From the NCBI GenBank assembly GCA_030765055.1, contig CM060953.1, positions 7,975,800 through 8,039,799 on the forward strand: a stretch of 64,000 bases of DNA, given 5' to 3'. The notes below the pieces were generated by a model. It worked only from the letters and a program-made list of their open reading frames with translations, did not search any database and was not told the DNA's origin. A program made the translations under genes and the position numbers. Positions within the stretch are counted from its first letter, which is position 1. Each line of letters starts with the position of its first letter. The DNA comes from Mantis religiosa (Eukaryota > Arthropoda > Insecta > Mantodea > Mantidae). This document shows, one piece after another, positions 34,676 to 45,904 of the stretch.

Positions 34676-36182
34676 CGCTTGTTCCGATACTGTTTTGTTT
34701 TCTCCTTGTCACCTCTACCAGTTACGTCTGTAAGGTAGACTAGTTACAAATTAACTAAGTCTTACAGTAGTTGTACCTTATCACGTGGTTTTGTTTATGA
34801 CTACTTTGACCTTCTGATGTATTGGAAGTGGTGGTGAGTGTTAATGATGCATGTGTATATTTACAACCGCGGTTTACTAGACTGTGCTGGAGAGAGCTTC
34901 CGTCCACAAGTCACGTAAAAGCGTGAAAGGATCTATTTGCTGAGAGCGTCGACAGATTTTGACGTGTTCTCAGATCTTGTAAAAGCTTCTATTTCTGCGG
35001 AATAAACAAACATGACAGCTCATAAACCGAAATGGCCAACAACAAATCAGGAAAGAGGAGTACATTCCGGCTCGGCAGTAACGCGTGATATTTCATTCAA
35101 GTCCCGAGTTCCATTCTCGGCGACTACCCATTCTCACCGTAAGCTTTTCGTCGTTTCCTAGGTTCGGTAGGCCAATAAACGAAAAAAAAAAAAGGTTTTA
35201 TTCCAGGACGCCCTTTAATTGCAATTGACCTCAGCATTGCATTCTATAAATAACGGCTAATTTTGCTCAGATGCCTCATTATCAGACTTGAGTTTCTTCC
35301 TGTACTCTTTCTTTCGAAGGAAGCCATCCCAATGAATTTTACGCCTAAAAATTGCATTACCATCTGTAGTTACCTCACGGACAAGACTCTAGCATGTTAT
35401 CCCTACACCATGAAGACGACTCGGGTTAAAGAATCAGGGGGCGGTGTGAAAGCCGCTCTGCCGTCTGTCGGGCTCGCCCTCTGTGAGTGGCAACACCTAC
35501 GATACCTCCGGGAGGTGCTCGGGGGTTGTGGGCGTCGGATTTGTTCAATAAAGAATGGTTAGGGACCCCGTCAATACTTAACCACGTCTTCTCCTGGTCT
35601 ACTCTAAGGATAATGGCCCACACTGCTCTACATGCGATGCTATGGAGGGCTGGCTACCTTCACCAATCCAGGATACAATGGCACATGTCAGTTTAATAAT
35701 TTACTTCTCTTAGGAGATAATTTGGAAATTCAAACTAAAGTATTTAAGTTTGAATATAGGTACATAAACGACAAAAAGAGAATCTGAATGTTTATTTGGA
35801 AAACGGATCGCTATTCTACCATTAAGTGATGAATATTTATCATTATTTACGAGTTTGGGATATAGATGGTCATTGAGATATCTTAAAATGAATGTCTGTG
35901 TGCTTTAATGGGAGAGTTAGTAGATCAAATGTCGCACATCATGTTACTCTGGTAAGTCAGTTGGTATGGGAACTACATCAATGCTTTCATAAAGAAATGG
36001 TAGGAACATAAATGTGTATACACTAAAATCAACACATAACGCAATAGTTCAATTTTGTCAAGGAAAATCAATTAAGACAACAAGAAATCACTTACCTGGA
36101 ACTAAGTTGCTTCAGTTGTACATGCACAAACACATACACAAATTTCTGAAAATATGAAAAGCAAACAAATTGTTATAATTTA
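34676..36182. other. Unassigned sequence
   Basis: A GC-richer block at about 35420-35600 has overlapping opposed frames (99 and 65 codons) with no known match. It may be an old repeat. Confidence 0.4.
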
Positions 36183-37367
36183 TGACGATGGCCTGAAAAA
36201 ATCTCGCCCTGATTGTGAAAAGACAATTTATGCTTTCAAAGTAGTTTTATTTTTCAATATAATCTCTTCTAAGATCATACATTTTGTCCAGCAGTTTTCC
36301 AATGCCATCATCCACTCTCTGTAGTGTTCCTCCGGAAGTCTACAAAGTACCCATTTACAGCCGCAATTGCTTTATTGGACGAGAAGCGCCTAACAGCGAG
36401 AAATTTCTTCAGTTTTGGAGACAATTGGAAGTCCGAGGGAGCCAAATCTGGGGAATAAGGTGGATGTTGCAGCACTTCATAATGCAGATCTCTCAATTTC
36501 ACCATTGTCAAAACACGTTTGTGCGCAGGCACAGTATCCTGATGGAAAACAATTCTTTTTCCTTTTTAACGAGTCTGTTTTCACGAATGCTTGCATTCAG
36601 TTTGGTTAGAAGTTGAGAGTAGTATTCTCCAGTAATGGTTTTACCTTTTTCGAGATAGTCAATCAACAAAATTGCTTTGGCATCCCAAAACACGGACGCC
36701 ATGATCTTTCCTGCCGATGACATCGTCCTTGCCTTCTTTGGAGCTGAAGAACCAACTTTTGTCCACTACCTCGACTGCTGCTTGGATTCGGGTGTGTAGT
36801 GCTGAATTCATGTTTTATGCATTGTGACGTATCGACGCAAAAGGTCACTTCTGTTCTTCTGAAAATACGGCAAGCACTTTTCAGAAGTGTCGTGCGAATG
36901 TGTTTATCTACAGTAAAGATACACGGCACTCTTCTTGCGCAAAGCTTTTTCATGTTTAATTCCTGAACGTTCCTTTGAAATTCCAAGAGCATTAGCAATT
37001 TCACACAACTTTGTATGCCTATCTTCCAAAATCATGTCATGTAATTTTTCAATGATTTCTGTGTCGTTACAGTTTTTGGACGTTGATCGTCTCGGAGGCT
37101 TTCACGACCACGTTTAAAATCGACCGTCATTTCTTTACAGTGGAAACTGTAGGCGAAGTGTCACCATAAACATTTACAATCCTCAAATCAATTTCTGTAG
37201 GTGTTAAACCTTCTTTTACGAAGAATTTTATCACAAACGATACGCGAATGTCTCCATTTTCAAAGCAATGTGCACTTCCATTGCTTTAAACAACTGCTTA
37301 CAGTCAACTATTGTCTGGAATGACTTGTAATTTTACATAGAGGCCGAGAACTTTTCAGACCACCCTC
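36183..37367 (-). mobile_element. Mariner element, minus strand, with TIRs
   Basis: Bounded by TA at 36181-36182 and 37368-37369. The right end on the minus strand reads gagggtggtctgaaaagttc and tcggcct. The left end reads tgacgatggcctgaaaaaat and ctcg. The arms match with a few differences. Length 1185 bp. Confidence 0.88.
36300..37275 (-). pseudogene. Mariner transposase, disabled
   Basis: From the 5' side it yields VKEGLTPTEIDLRIVNVYGD and TSPTVSTVKK (DNA-binding region), LCARRVPCIF near the linker, then SAGKIMASVFWDAKAILLID and YSQLLTKLNASIRENR. Finally VLQHPPYSPDLAPSDFQLSP contains the third catalytic Asp. Blocks lie in different frames with stops between them. Confidence 0.88.
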
Positions 37368-37739
37368 TAACAACCCACAGAGTAAAAATTACATTTTGTA
37401 AACGAATAAGTTTAGATTTAGCAACGTACTTCGGTAAGATATCCATAAAGTCGATAAGAAGGTGATTTCTGAGAATCATATTCTTACTTTCGTCTCTTAC
37501 AAAAGTGTTTTATCGGCAATCCGTATTGCCTTAAGGCCGTGCTTAACATTCCAGTGACTTCACAGCAGTTACACTTACACTTTTCATTGTTATATAAACA
37601 GTTAAGTTATTGCTAGTTCAGCAGATATAATAATTTAATAGTTATAGTTTTTAGTGATAAGATACAGAAACAGTTTAATTCTACATCCTCAAACAATTGA
37701 CAACTTACTTCAAATAGCTCATTTATTAACCTCCAATAA
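37368..37739. other. Unassigned AT-rich sequence
   Basis: Nothing recognised. It would be internal to a retroelement if the LTR candidate next to it is a 5' LTR. Confidence 0.4.
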
Positions 37740-38179
37740 ATTTGTGACTTTTGTGGGTTCGTAAAATTAAAAGTCTAGTTGCAGAAATTCAAAATGCTCT
37801 TTATTTGCATAGAAAGACACTTGCACAACTCTGATATCAGCAGAATGACGTAAACACACAAGAACGCAATCTTCACGGTCGTCTGCCACACGTCCACACT
37901 GAACCATTAACAGCTCTCGACTGACTCCCTGGCCCAGCTCGCCTCTCTCTTATTTATACACGAGCAGCTGTTTCTCGCAGTCTGGCGAAGTTTCTCGACA
38001 GCTCACGAAGCTTCACGGACTAGCATGATCTTTTGTGAAGTAGCGAGAACACCATGGGACTGTCTGTCTCTATCTCCCTCTGTTGCTCTCTCTGGGCGTG
38101 GTTTGGGCGCTATCTCTTTCACTCCCCGCTTCTCTCTCTCGGCGTTCGCTTACGAGTGCCAAAACAATGTCTCGTGACA
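37740..38179 (-). mobile_element. Candidate LTR, minus strand
   Basis: Read on the minus strand from 38179 it starts tgtcacgagacattg. It has a TATA box tgtataaataagag at about 37960 and a polyadenylation signal aataaa at 37800-37805, and could end near acgaacccaca. This order fits an LTR. No primer-binding site, second LTR or clean target duplication was found, so a solo or decayed LTR is the best reading. Confidence 0.4.
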
Positions 38180-40729
38180 TTATCAACTATTTAACTAGTG
38201 TTGTCTGTTGTGACACGAACCTACGTATACGCTGAAATATTACACCACTGTAGCACCCGACAGGCAGTAGATTCGTTAAAGACTGAGATGCTGGAGACAG
38301 ACACAAACCATGGCTGATTGTATCCCTGACGTTACGAGTAACAGGTGACATTTGGGGAGGGCTGCAAGAACGTCTGTAAGACGTAAGTGGTACCCTAATA
38401 TTTACTGACTTAACCACTTGGGTAAGAGGCTGTTGCACGACGTTCAAGCCGCCGGCGAGTGGCTTAGAATATACAGCAAAGCTCCACTTAACTGCAAGCC
38501 TCAGGTAGATACCCAAGAATGCCAACGCCGTCTGTTGACCTCGGGAGAAAACACACAATTGTCTTCAGGTAAAACCCTACTGTCACGAGGAATCGAGCTC
38601 AAAGCTCCTGAATATTACTCCTTTGATTTGATATTGTGCAATTCTGGGAACTATGGAAGCGAATTTCTGATTTAGGAACTGGACAGGTGTTGAGGTTATA
38701 GGCCAGAAAATAAAACACTTAAATTTAAATTAATTTAATCAGTACTAAATATACAATTAGTGGCTTTATTATATTACAGAAATATTAAATAATATCACTG
38801 AATTTACAATTTTTTTTTTTTTTTTGAATTTAGTTACAATATTAAGTACGTCTAACTGATAAGAGTTAATACAGTTACTGAAGAGCCAAATGTAAGATAC
38901 ATGTGCAAAATGGCAAATAGTTGGGACTAAATTACCCAAGTGAAACTATCGGCATTAAAAACCAGTACTGTACTACCAAATATTAACAACTGTTCGTTAT
39001 TTCGGCATCAACGACCAATACTGTATTACCAAATATCAACTGTTCCTTATTTCTCCATCCAGCTCATCAGGCAATGTAACTTGTAAACCAATGGCAGAGA
39101 GAGGATGTAGAGTTGTTTACAACACGAGAGTGAGTCCTGCCCGTTGTAGATCTACACAAAAATACTGGGTACCGATGTCAAATTGTGTGTAATCAAGGAT
39201 CTGTTGAACGATGATCCATCTGAGAATAACAAAGTACATGAACTGCACAACACGCGACCTTGCAACACTAACAGCATTTATGTGAAAACTGCAGGAAATT
39301 TACTTTTCAGACTTTTAGAAAATATATGAATGGCGAAGTGTGCAATGAAGCTCTAGAAGCGCCTCTTCACCAATAATTTGAGGAGAAAAAGAAGAGAAAC
39401 AAGAAAATTCAAGCCAAACACTATTTTATTTGCTCTGGATACATTCGCGAACATCCGCAGTGCGGACAGTTTGGCAACTGCTTAGATTCGAGTGACCAAT
39501 TCATTCAATACTGTATTTACGCATTCGTAGCCTTGAATTCCACGCTTCGTAAGTTTCCGGAAGGAATCGCGACTCTTCGGTAATTAGGAAGCACTGACAG
39601 ATTTTGTCACGCGAAGTATCTGATTCCGTTATGTGCTTACCACATGTGTATTGCATACCATTTTTGCACTGTATGTATTTATATCAAACTGAATATTAGC
39701 AGTTAAGATATTAACTAAAATAATAAATATCGCACTATATGTGTTTCTATGGAGAAATACTTACCGCACTAGCGCGGGAATGTCAACTTAAGATACATAG
39801 CAATAATAACGGTAAGTATGGATTACCAGTTGCATAGTGCAAAACTTATTTAAAAGAATGCACACGTGTGAAGACGCTACAACTCAATGTGTGAACTTAT
39901 TTTTGTACTTAAAGTAGGCTAATACAGATTAAATGTGCACATTTTTGTTGAGATGTGGTAACCTCGAACGCTTGTTTATATATCGAGTGTTGAGAGGTTA
40001 AAGAGAGGAGTATGCGTAACTTAGTTCAAGGCAACATTGCAGCAGTCCACATGAAGAAATAGATGACCTTCAAGTATCTTCTTTTAAAAATCACACTGTA
40101 GGGAATGAAGAACATTTAATTTTTTGTTTTTATTTGACGCTTTTAAATACAACTATAAGTATATTTCAACAGCATTAGCGATGGTATTTTACGTTGATTG
40201 GTGTTTAGTGGTGACAAATAGAAATTCTTGTTAAGTTTTAAGTTATTAGCAAAAGTATGTTAAATGCATACTTTCTCCATTTCAGGCAAACAGTCCACAC
40301 AGTGTGGGCCAGAAAACATCTGAGTGGAGAGGGGAAGCTTTTAGTGTCAGCAGGGCCTACGTGTGACTGTACAATAGAAAGAGTACTGAAGAGTAGCCTT
40401 AGTTCTTTGAGACTAATTCTCTTATTTTAATGAAAATTAGTATTTGGAGCTTGCCTCGCTTTGAAAGTCACCCCTCGCAACTGAAATATCTTGTAGTGCA
40501 AGAATAAAACAATATAATGAAGAAACGGATCAATAAGCAAATTATGTCAATGAACACGTATTTCACAATGACCATCTGCTGTAAATCTGTCACAAAGTGG
40601 AAGTGTTTTATATAAAAATATACCTACGTAACTTTAAGTATAAAACGAGCATATTTACTATTTATAAATTATACAAATTTAACATTGGCGAAAGCAAAGC
40701 TCAAGTAGGGCAACTTAGCGCCATCGTGA
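38180..40729. other. Unassigned AT-rich sequence
   Basis: The 123-codon minus-strand frame at 38187-38558 has no family signature. T run at about 38811-38825. Otherwise nothing recognised. Confidence 0.45.
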
Positions 40730-40990
40730 AAAAGCTTGAGTAGAAGAATCGTCTCACTGCTTATTGGTTGGCAAGAGAGTAATATCACGCCTTCAAGGCC
40801 AGTCACATGCTGACGTCATGAGACCGGGGCGGAACTGAGTTGCTACTATATAAAAGTCCTATTCTGGCGGTGTTTCGAGAAGGATCCAGTTCCAGAAAGA
40901 CCTACCGCACCCGGCAGGTATATAAGGGCCGATACAAGGTCAAGGAGTGAGTGACAATGTAGTACAGTGAGTAATAGTATGGTACATTCC
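40730..40990 (+). repeat. Dispersed repeat with a TATA box, copy 2
   Basis: Partner of 24480-24780. Contains gtgtttcgagaaggatccag, cgcacccggcaggtatataa and gggccgatac, followed by an aataaatg at about 41039. The TATA-to-AATAAA layout suggests a retroelement promoter with a short transcript leader. Confidence 0.55.
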
Positions 40991-41639
40991 AAGCTCCGTG
41001 CGTCCTTTGTAATACAAATAATTATTTCTCTGGATAAAATAAATGCCCAACCAAATTACTAACTTCATGTTTTAAACATTTCGAAGTGTAAACATTGAGG
41101 TATTACGTCGATCGTGGTGTCTTTTGTTTTAACTCTCCGCTTCCTCTCCACTGCCGACCATGACAACTTGCGGTATAGTTACAACTAACCTCTTTCACCG
41201 TTGTCCAAATTTCGGCATCATTTAAACATATAAAAGTAAAACAAGTTAGAATCTTTTTTCAAAGCGAAAACAGAAATCTGGAGGAGTAAAATTCTTCAAT
41301 GTTATCTTCGTATTTCCTCTGGGTCCAGTGCGGTTTCTGCTCAGATGTGTTAAAATTATTAAACTCGACGATTTACTTATTTACGTCCTAAGACCATATC
41401 TGCAAGATAATGAACGATTTTCCAAATTGTTATTAATCATTTACTTATCGTTCCTTTTATGAACAACAAATCCTCAATCCTCTTTTAGCTATTCCTGATT
41501 TTCAACGTCTTAAAGTATTTGGAGCCGTAAAACAACGGCATTTAAAAAGGATGTCCTAAAGTGCAGTGGAGTACTTCCACAAACTAACTTTTACTGATGA
41601 TTGGTGAAACTATCGAATTTTACATTTGTTGCGTGGTTT
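40991..41639. other. Unassigned sequence
   Basis: Nothing recognised. Confidence 0.5.
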
Positions 41640-41935
41640 CGTGTGGGCTGCGGCTTTAGAATTCACCCACGGTATCCCCTGCCTGTCGTAAAGAGGCGAA
41701 ACGGCTGGTTACTGAGTCTCAGTGGAGGCACCGATGTCGAGTAAATGTCTCTGGCAAATGCTGTTGGTAGGTTAACCTATCTACGGAACCAGCAAATCCT
41801 ACCCCGAAAGGGGCTGGGTGAGGACGCATCTCTGGCGATTTAAGCCGGCTAAAGCATGGTAACCCTAACAGAAGAATCCCTGGTCCTCCAGGTTGGGGGT
41901 TGGGCTTGAGGTTAACTCCCTCCTCCAGTAAAAAA
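41640..41935 (+). mobile_element. Retroelement fragment with a widespread conserved leader
   Basis: Contains attcacccacggtatcccct and gcctgtcgtaaagaggcgaa, a leader I recall as common in arthropod non-LTR or SINE-like repeats, then aatcctaccccgaaaggggc and a region ending ctccctcctccagt. No coding sequence follows. The exact family is uncertain. Confidence 0.5.
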
Positions 41936-42362
41936 TTTAGTTACGAAATTCCAAAGAGCTGTAGCGCTATAAGAAGAATTGGTTTTTAAAATTTAAAACA
42001 AAAGAAATATCTGATGCAGTTTTCAAAAAGTTCATAACTTTAATGTTTAATACGTTCATTACCTTTTCATCTCAGGAACCAGATATTGAACATCCGATGT
42101 TCAGCACTCACATGACTATCTGCTGTTGTAAAAACTATTTCTATAAACCGTTATTCTTCTAATGGCTTTACATTAATCGAGAATAATATACCTTTCAAGC
42201 GATAGTCAAATTTTTTAACACTCGGTCGCTATTTGATGCCTTTGAAATTACCTTCTCTTTGCGTGGCCACGACATAAAAAAACAACGACTTACCTATTAT
42301 TTGAAGAAAGTAAATGTACTGAAAACTCAAACCAATAACAAAAGAACATATCGGATATACCT
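41936..42362. other. Unassigned; decayed 135-bp-family copy
   Basis: Near 42150-42260 tttacattaatcgagaataa and ctttcaagcgatagtcaaat resemble the 135-bp unit at 22650. Confidence 0.4.
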
Positions 42363-43049
42363 AGAGACCCAAAAACCTCCGAACCGTCTGCACGTTGTTT
42401 TGCCCGTCCGCGACCACGGGGCTCGTTACCGTCTGCCGCTATCACAGAAAGGCGCGGATGAAACCATGTAATATTTTTGAAGGGTTTACTTACCCGTGTC
42501 ATTAAAGGAGACGCCGCTGTTTGGTACCTCCATCACTCACCGTAGTTCACGCAGCGGAGATACAGTAATAGACCCAATACCTTTCGAGTCAACAGTTGAC
42601 GCCTACATACATGAATATAATAATTGCCTCTCTTTTTATTTTTAGAGAATTAACAACAGCGAGCGTGACTTTGCCTTTTTCCAATAACACTCTGTAACAG
42701 CTCACACAGCCAGTATTTCGATGAGAACAATTGAAAATGTGTTTCAGGACAGAATTATGACCTTCGGTCCCCCGACCTAACCCCTTGCGACTTCCATCTC
42801 TGAGGTAACTTGAAACATAAAGTGTACACGACAAACCCACACACCCTCAGCCAGTAAATTATCATCTCTCAACGTGAAGTACGGCGAGTGATGGAGGTAC
42901 CAAACATGTATGACAATGGCGGTCAGCATCTGCTTTAGTAACATGTGTGGTTTCATCCGCGCCTCTCTGACAGCGGCAGACGGCAACGAGCGCCGGGGGC
43001 GCGGACAGGGAAACTACAGCGAAGACGGTTAACAGGTTTTTGGGTCTCT
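42363..43049 (+). mobile_element. Element with inverted arms of 177-189 bp
   Basis: Left arm 42363-42551 starts agagacccaaaaacct. Right arm 42873-43049 ends aggtttttgggtctct. Further matching blocks are gccgtctgccgct, ggcgcggatgaaacc and ggtacctccatcactc. The internal 321 bp encodes a transposase tail (next entry). This is a deletion derivative of an insect IS630/Tc1-type transposon. Confidence 0.8.
42769..42940 (+). pseudogene. IS630/Tc1-type transposase C-terminal remnant
   Basis: Translates as RSPDLTPCDFHL, a stop in place of Trp, GNLKHKVYTTNPHTLSQ, a stop, then SQREVRRVMEVPNMYDN and GGQHLL. RSPDLTPCDF-LWG-LK--VY--NP-TL is the conserved end of a large insect transposase group. The Asp in TPCD is the last catalytic residue. 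The coding sequence runs into the right inverted arm. Confidence 0.8.
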
Positions 43050-44008
43050 GTGGTTATCTGCATACAACACAATTCTACATAAATAGTATCTTTTAACAAG
43101 ATCTACATTTTGTCTGTCTCTTACGGTTTACCAGTTGTACAAAAGTAATCCAGAAATCTCTGTTTTACGTCCTTGGAATGTGATGTGCTTCATTTCCAAG
43201 AGATATTTCAGTTTTGAGTTATGAGCTTCACAGACAACACGCAATTTGTTTTTTCAATAAATGTTTCCCTGAACTCAGAAAGGTTCAAAACGCGTATTTC
43301 CGAAGAAATAGACTTCTGGTATTTTTGAATGGAATCCAACAGTTGTTCCACTTAAGAGTTGAAAGGTCTGCCCTGCTGTATACCCTTAAAACTGTCAAAA
43401 CTGACGAATTCCTGGCCTTGGCGATTTTAACGTTTGTAATTTTCAAAAAAAATTTGTTTTATTGCTATTGGTTTAAGTGACGTAGTTATCTTACAGTTTG
43501 ACTAGTGCAGACTAGGAGTTTATTTGGCTGCTGCAAATTAATATAAAGCTTCTCTACGTGGTTAGACAAATGCATATCAACTTTTATGTTTGATTAGCCA
43601 AATGATGTTTTTAATTAAAATACTTCGATAGTGAAACTATTCTAATTTAAGTTGCAGCCAAATGTTATGATTGCATTTCTTTACAATTAGTTGTTACGGA
43701 AGACTGAGTATAATGGAGAATTAGAGTCACAATGGCGGCAAGCATTACGTGGTTTTGACGACTCCAATTGTGCTTAACATCCACCTGCAAACAAAAACAA
43801 CATTTAATATTACATACTTGACATAGTTAATACGTTGTACATTCCAACACATTGTCAGTTGGCGTCTTCTGGGGACATTGTTCAACTATTTCAGTTGCTT
43901 TGACTGTCATCTCCACAGGCACCAATGCAATGCAGCACTTGTCAACAATATTGATAACTATCGACACAAAACCAGAAGTCAGCACTAGACTTGCCTATGG
44001 AATAATGA
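43050..44008. other. Unassigned sequence
   Basis: A polypyrimidine tract and AG at about 43790-43800 (minus strand, gttgtttttgtttgcag) resembles a splice acceptor, but the sequence after it shows no recognisable coding. Confidence 0.4.
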
Positions 44009-44421
44009 GTGAGTGAGTGAGTGTGTAGTGTTTTAGGGCCCGTCGACAAAGAGGTCATTTGGGTCCGAAGTCAACTCTAAAAACTAAAAGCTACACAAAG
44101 TTAAAAAGTAAGATAAAATATAAACACTCAACTATTAAAAGCACATAAAAAACCCATCACAGTACTAAAAATTCAAAATCTCTAAAATTGATAAATATAA
44201 AATACAAGTCAGACTTGCTTATTAAAACCTATTTCAGAAACAAACCGCAGTGCCTTAACCACGGCCACTGGGTCGTCCCCTAAAACATCGTGCAAGTTAG
44301 TTCCCAAGCCCAAAGACTGGCGAACGCGGGCGTACTGCGGGCAATCGAGTAATATATGCCGCACAGTGAGGCGTACGGCACACGGAGCACACACTGGGGC
44401 CGGTTCCCCTCTTAACAAATG
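44009..44421 (-). mobile_element. 5'-truncated LINE insertion
   Basis: Minus-strand insertion with a coding end (44209-44418), a 3' UTR of about 170 bp and a (TCAC)n tail. Flanks atggaataatga (43997-44008) and atggaatgatga (44422-44433) look like a 12-bp target-site duplication with one mismatch. Confidence 0.82.
44209..44418 (-). CDS. LINE ORF2 C-terminal tail, open reading frame
   Basis: About 70 codons read without interruption: LLRGEPAPVCAPCAVRLTVR, HILLDCPQYARVRQSLGL, LHDVLGDDPVAVVKALRFVS and a stop. The CxxC-x(6-8)-H-x(4)-C motif and the LGDDP-x-x-V-x-x-x-L-x-F ending are characteristic of Jockey/Loa-like ORF2 C-termini downstream of the RNase H region. It has no start codon of its own because the insertion is 5' truncated, so it is not expressed as a protein. 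The intact frame suggests a fairly young insertion. Confidence 0.82.
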   Translation of the reverse strand: MLRGEPAPVCAPCAVRLTVRHILLDCPQYARVRQSLGLGTNLHDVLGDDPVAVVKALRFVSEIGFNKQV

Positions 44422-44435
44422 ATGGAATGATGATT

Positions 44436-44503
44436 CATTTTCGTATGAGTGTATATTTCATTGGAATAAAGATTTTAATGAACTATACACTCATACGAAA
44501 ATG
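44436..44503. repeat. 68-bp imperfect palindrome
   Basis: Arms of 32 bp (cattttcgtatgagtgtata at 44436 and its reverse complement ending at 44503), the outer 20 bp perfect, with three mismatches further in and a 4-base loop. It lies just outside the LINE target duplication. Confidence 0.9.
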
Positions 44504-44639
44504 TACAACGTTAACAATTTTGCGATGTCTAGACTGAGTCCTAGAAAAGGAAAGCACATCAAAATCGATATCAATAACAAATTAGTAGTTGGTAAAAGGT
44601 AATTAGAATGTTACATTCAATATTACGAGGAGGACATTG

Positions 44640-45110
44640 AAAGCGTTTAGAATGACCATAAAAAACGATAACTTATTGATTCCTGCAGATTTTTCAAAGA
44701 ACCACTGAGTTGATCTACTTTTGTTTTCAAGATCATAACAATAAGTCCAAGATTCATCAGCAGTAACGATATTCCAAACAAAATTTGAAGTGTCACCTTG
44801 GAATTCTTCCAGAGTTTTTCTGTATCAATCAATACGTTGTTGTTTTTGATCGGTAGTCAGTTTATGACAACAAAGTTTTCTCACGTCTAAATGTTGATGT
44901 ATTTCACTCATACCAATGATCAACATGTCCGTCAGTAACAACAGTTCTTGGGCTTAGTCCTTCATGAAATTCATCACTAAGAAAAAACCATTCCCTTTTG
45001 AATTTATTGTGCTAATTATACATTGTCTTAGATGGAAGTTCTTCACCAAATGCATTTCTAAGTCGTTTTTCACATTCTTTGAGGGTTAATAATGATTAAA
45101 AATGGTAAAA
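44640..45110 (-). pseudogene. Mariner fragment, irritans-like, minus strand
   Basis: The minus strand keeps DVRKLCCHKLTTDQKQQRID, TLEEFQGDTSNFVWNIVTAD, ESWTYCYDLENKSRSTQWFF and upstream MVFS-type remnants, separated by stops. It ends soon after the first catalytic Asp. Same subfamily as 13850, 19600 and 48780. Confidence 0.78.
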
Positions 45111-45129
45111 ATTAATAATTCGAAAATGT

Positions 45130-45300
45130 CTTCTTGTCAAATTTATTTTTGTAAGACTTGAAGCTTTCCCGACGAGCATTACTAATGAAGGCTTCGCGGG
45201 TGATCAGCCGTGTCAGGTTTATGAAGGTCGAGCTTTCGGCCATTGTAGGTCTTTGAGGACTTTTCAGATCCTGAAGAAGGCCATGGAGTGATGTAGTGGT
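45130..45300 (+). mobile_element. Possible Penelope-like element terminal fragment
   Basis: Contains gtcgagctttcggccattgt and tcagatcctgaagaaggcca. The pairing of a ctttcgg motif with cctgaagaaggc is familiar from Penelope-like retroelement ends. No reverse transcriptase or GIY-YIG sequence is present. It lies just beyond the SCAPER polyadenylation signal. Confidence 0.35.
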
Positions 45301-45369
45301 ATGCTATACGGAACTTGAAATACTGTCAAATGTTCTGCTGATGTAGCACATCCGTTTGAGTCAGTTATC

Positions 45370-45616
45370 AAGGATTAGTCATTTATTTGAAATACTGGGA
45401 TTGTGCAATAGTTACAATTAAATGGGGTAGAGAAGACGACCCTCTAGATTATTATGTAATAATTTCATAAATAACGTTGGAGCTAAATTTAAATGTGTCA
45501 TTCATCTTAAAAGCTAATCGTTGAATAAGTTATATAGTTTAATTAGGTATATTCTGAATTTTTGTGTGTGAATATTTTGATATTTTGTCTGTACGTATGA
45601 TGTGTACATACCTTGT
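45370..45616 (-). other. SCAPER-like 3' UTR with polyadenylation signal
   Basis: Begins after the stop codon at 45617-45619. AATAAA on the minus strand is at 45382-45387, about 230 nt downstream of the stop. Five bases after the stop there is a good splice-donor sequence (caag|gtatgt), so an alternative spliced 3' UTR is possible. Confidence 0.55.
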
Positions 45617-45697
45617 TCAAGCAGCACTGCTCGCGTTCAACAACGAGACCAAGCGGTTACTCTTGCCCACTTCAGAGTTGCGGAAGTCCTCCAGCAG
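45617..45697 (-). CDS. SCAPER: SCAPER-like protein, last coding exon
   Basis: The minus strand has a polypyrimidine tract and acceptor ttttgtttgacag just upstream of 45697, then LLEDFRNSEVGKSNRLVSLL, NASSAA and TGA. It joins in phase to the exon at 49582-49752 (EQEVSYQ + LLEDFRNS), giving a continuous C-terminus. SCAPER is an ER-associated protein that binds cyclin A/CDK2 and influences cell-cycle progression and ciliary function. This exon holds only the extreme C-terminus, so nothing functional can be read from it. Gene identity rests mainly on the neighbouring exon. Confidence 0.72.
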   Translation of the reverse strand: MLEDFRNSEVGKSNRLVSLLNASSAA

Positions 45698-45904
45698 CTG
45701 TCAAACAAAACAAAACATATCAAATAGACAGTAGCCGAGTGGTTAGAGTTTGAACCTCACTTGGGATTTAAGCTTTAACATCCTCGAACCAGTTAAATCA
45801 CACTAGACGATGAATAGATTGGTGAAATGAGTCCCGGGGTCCATGAAGGTGGCATTTGTAGAGGACAAAGCGGCGCCTCCTTCCTTACTCTGACCAACCA
45901 AACC

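Noticed and set aside
38187..38558. 123-codon minus-strand frame as a gene
   Set aside because: No domain, no splice or promoter context, and not conserved with anything I recognise.
43660..43795. Extra SCAPER exon after the acceptor-like gttgtttttgtttgcag
   Set aside because: The reading after it resembles no SCAPER sequence, and the stop codon already occurs at 45617. Only a non-coding 3' UTR exon would be possible, without evidence.
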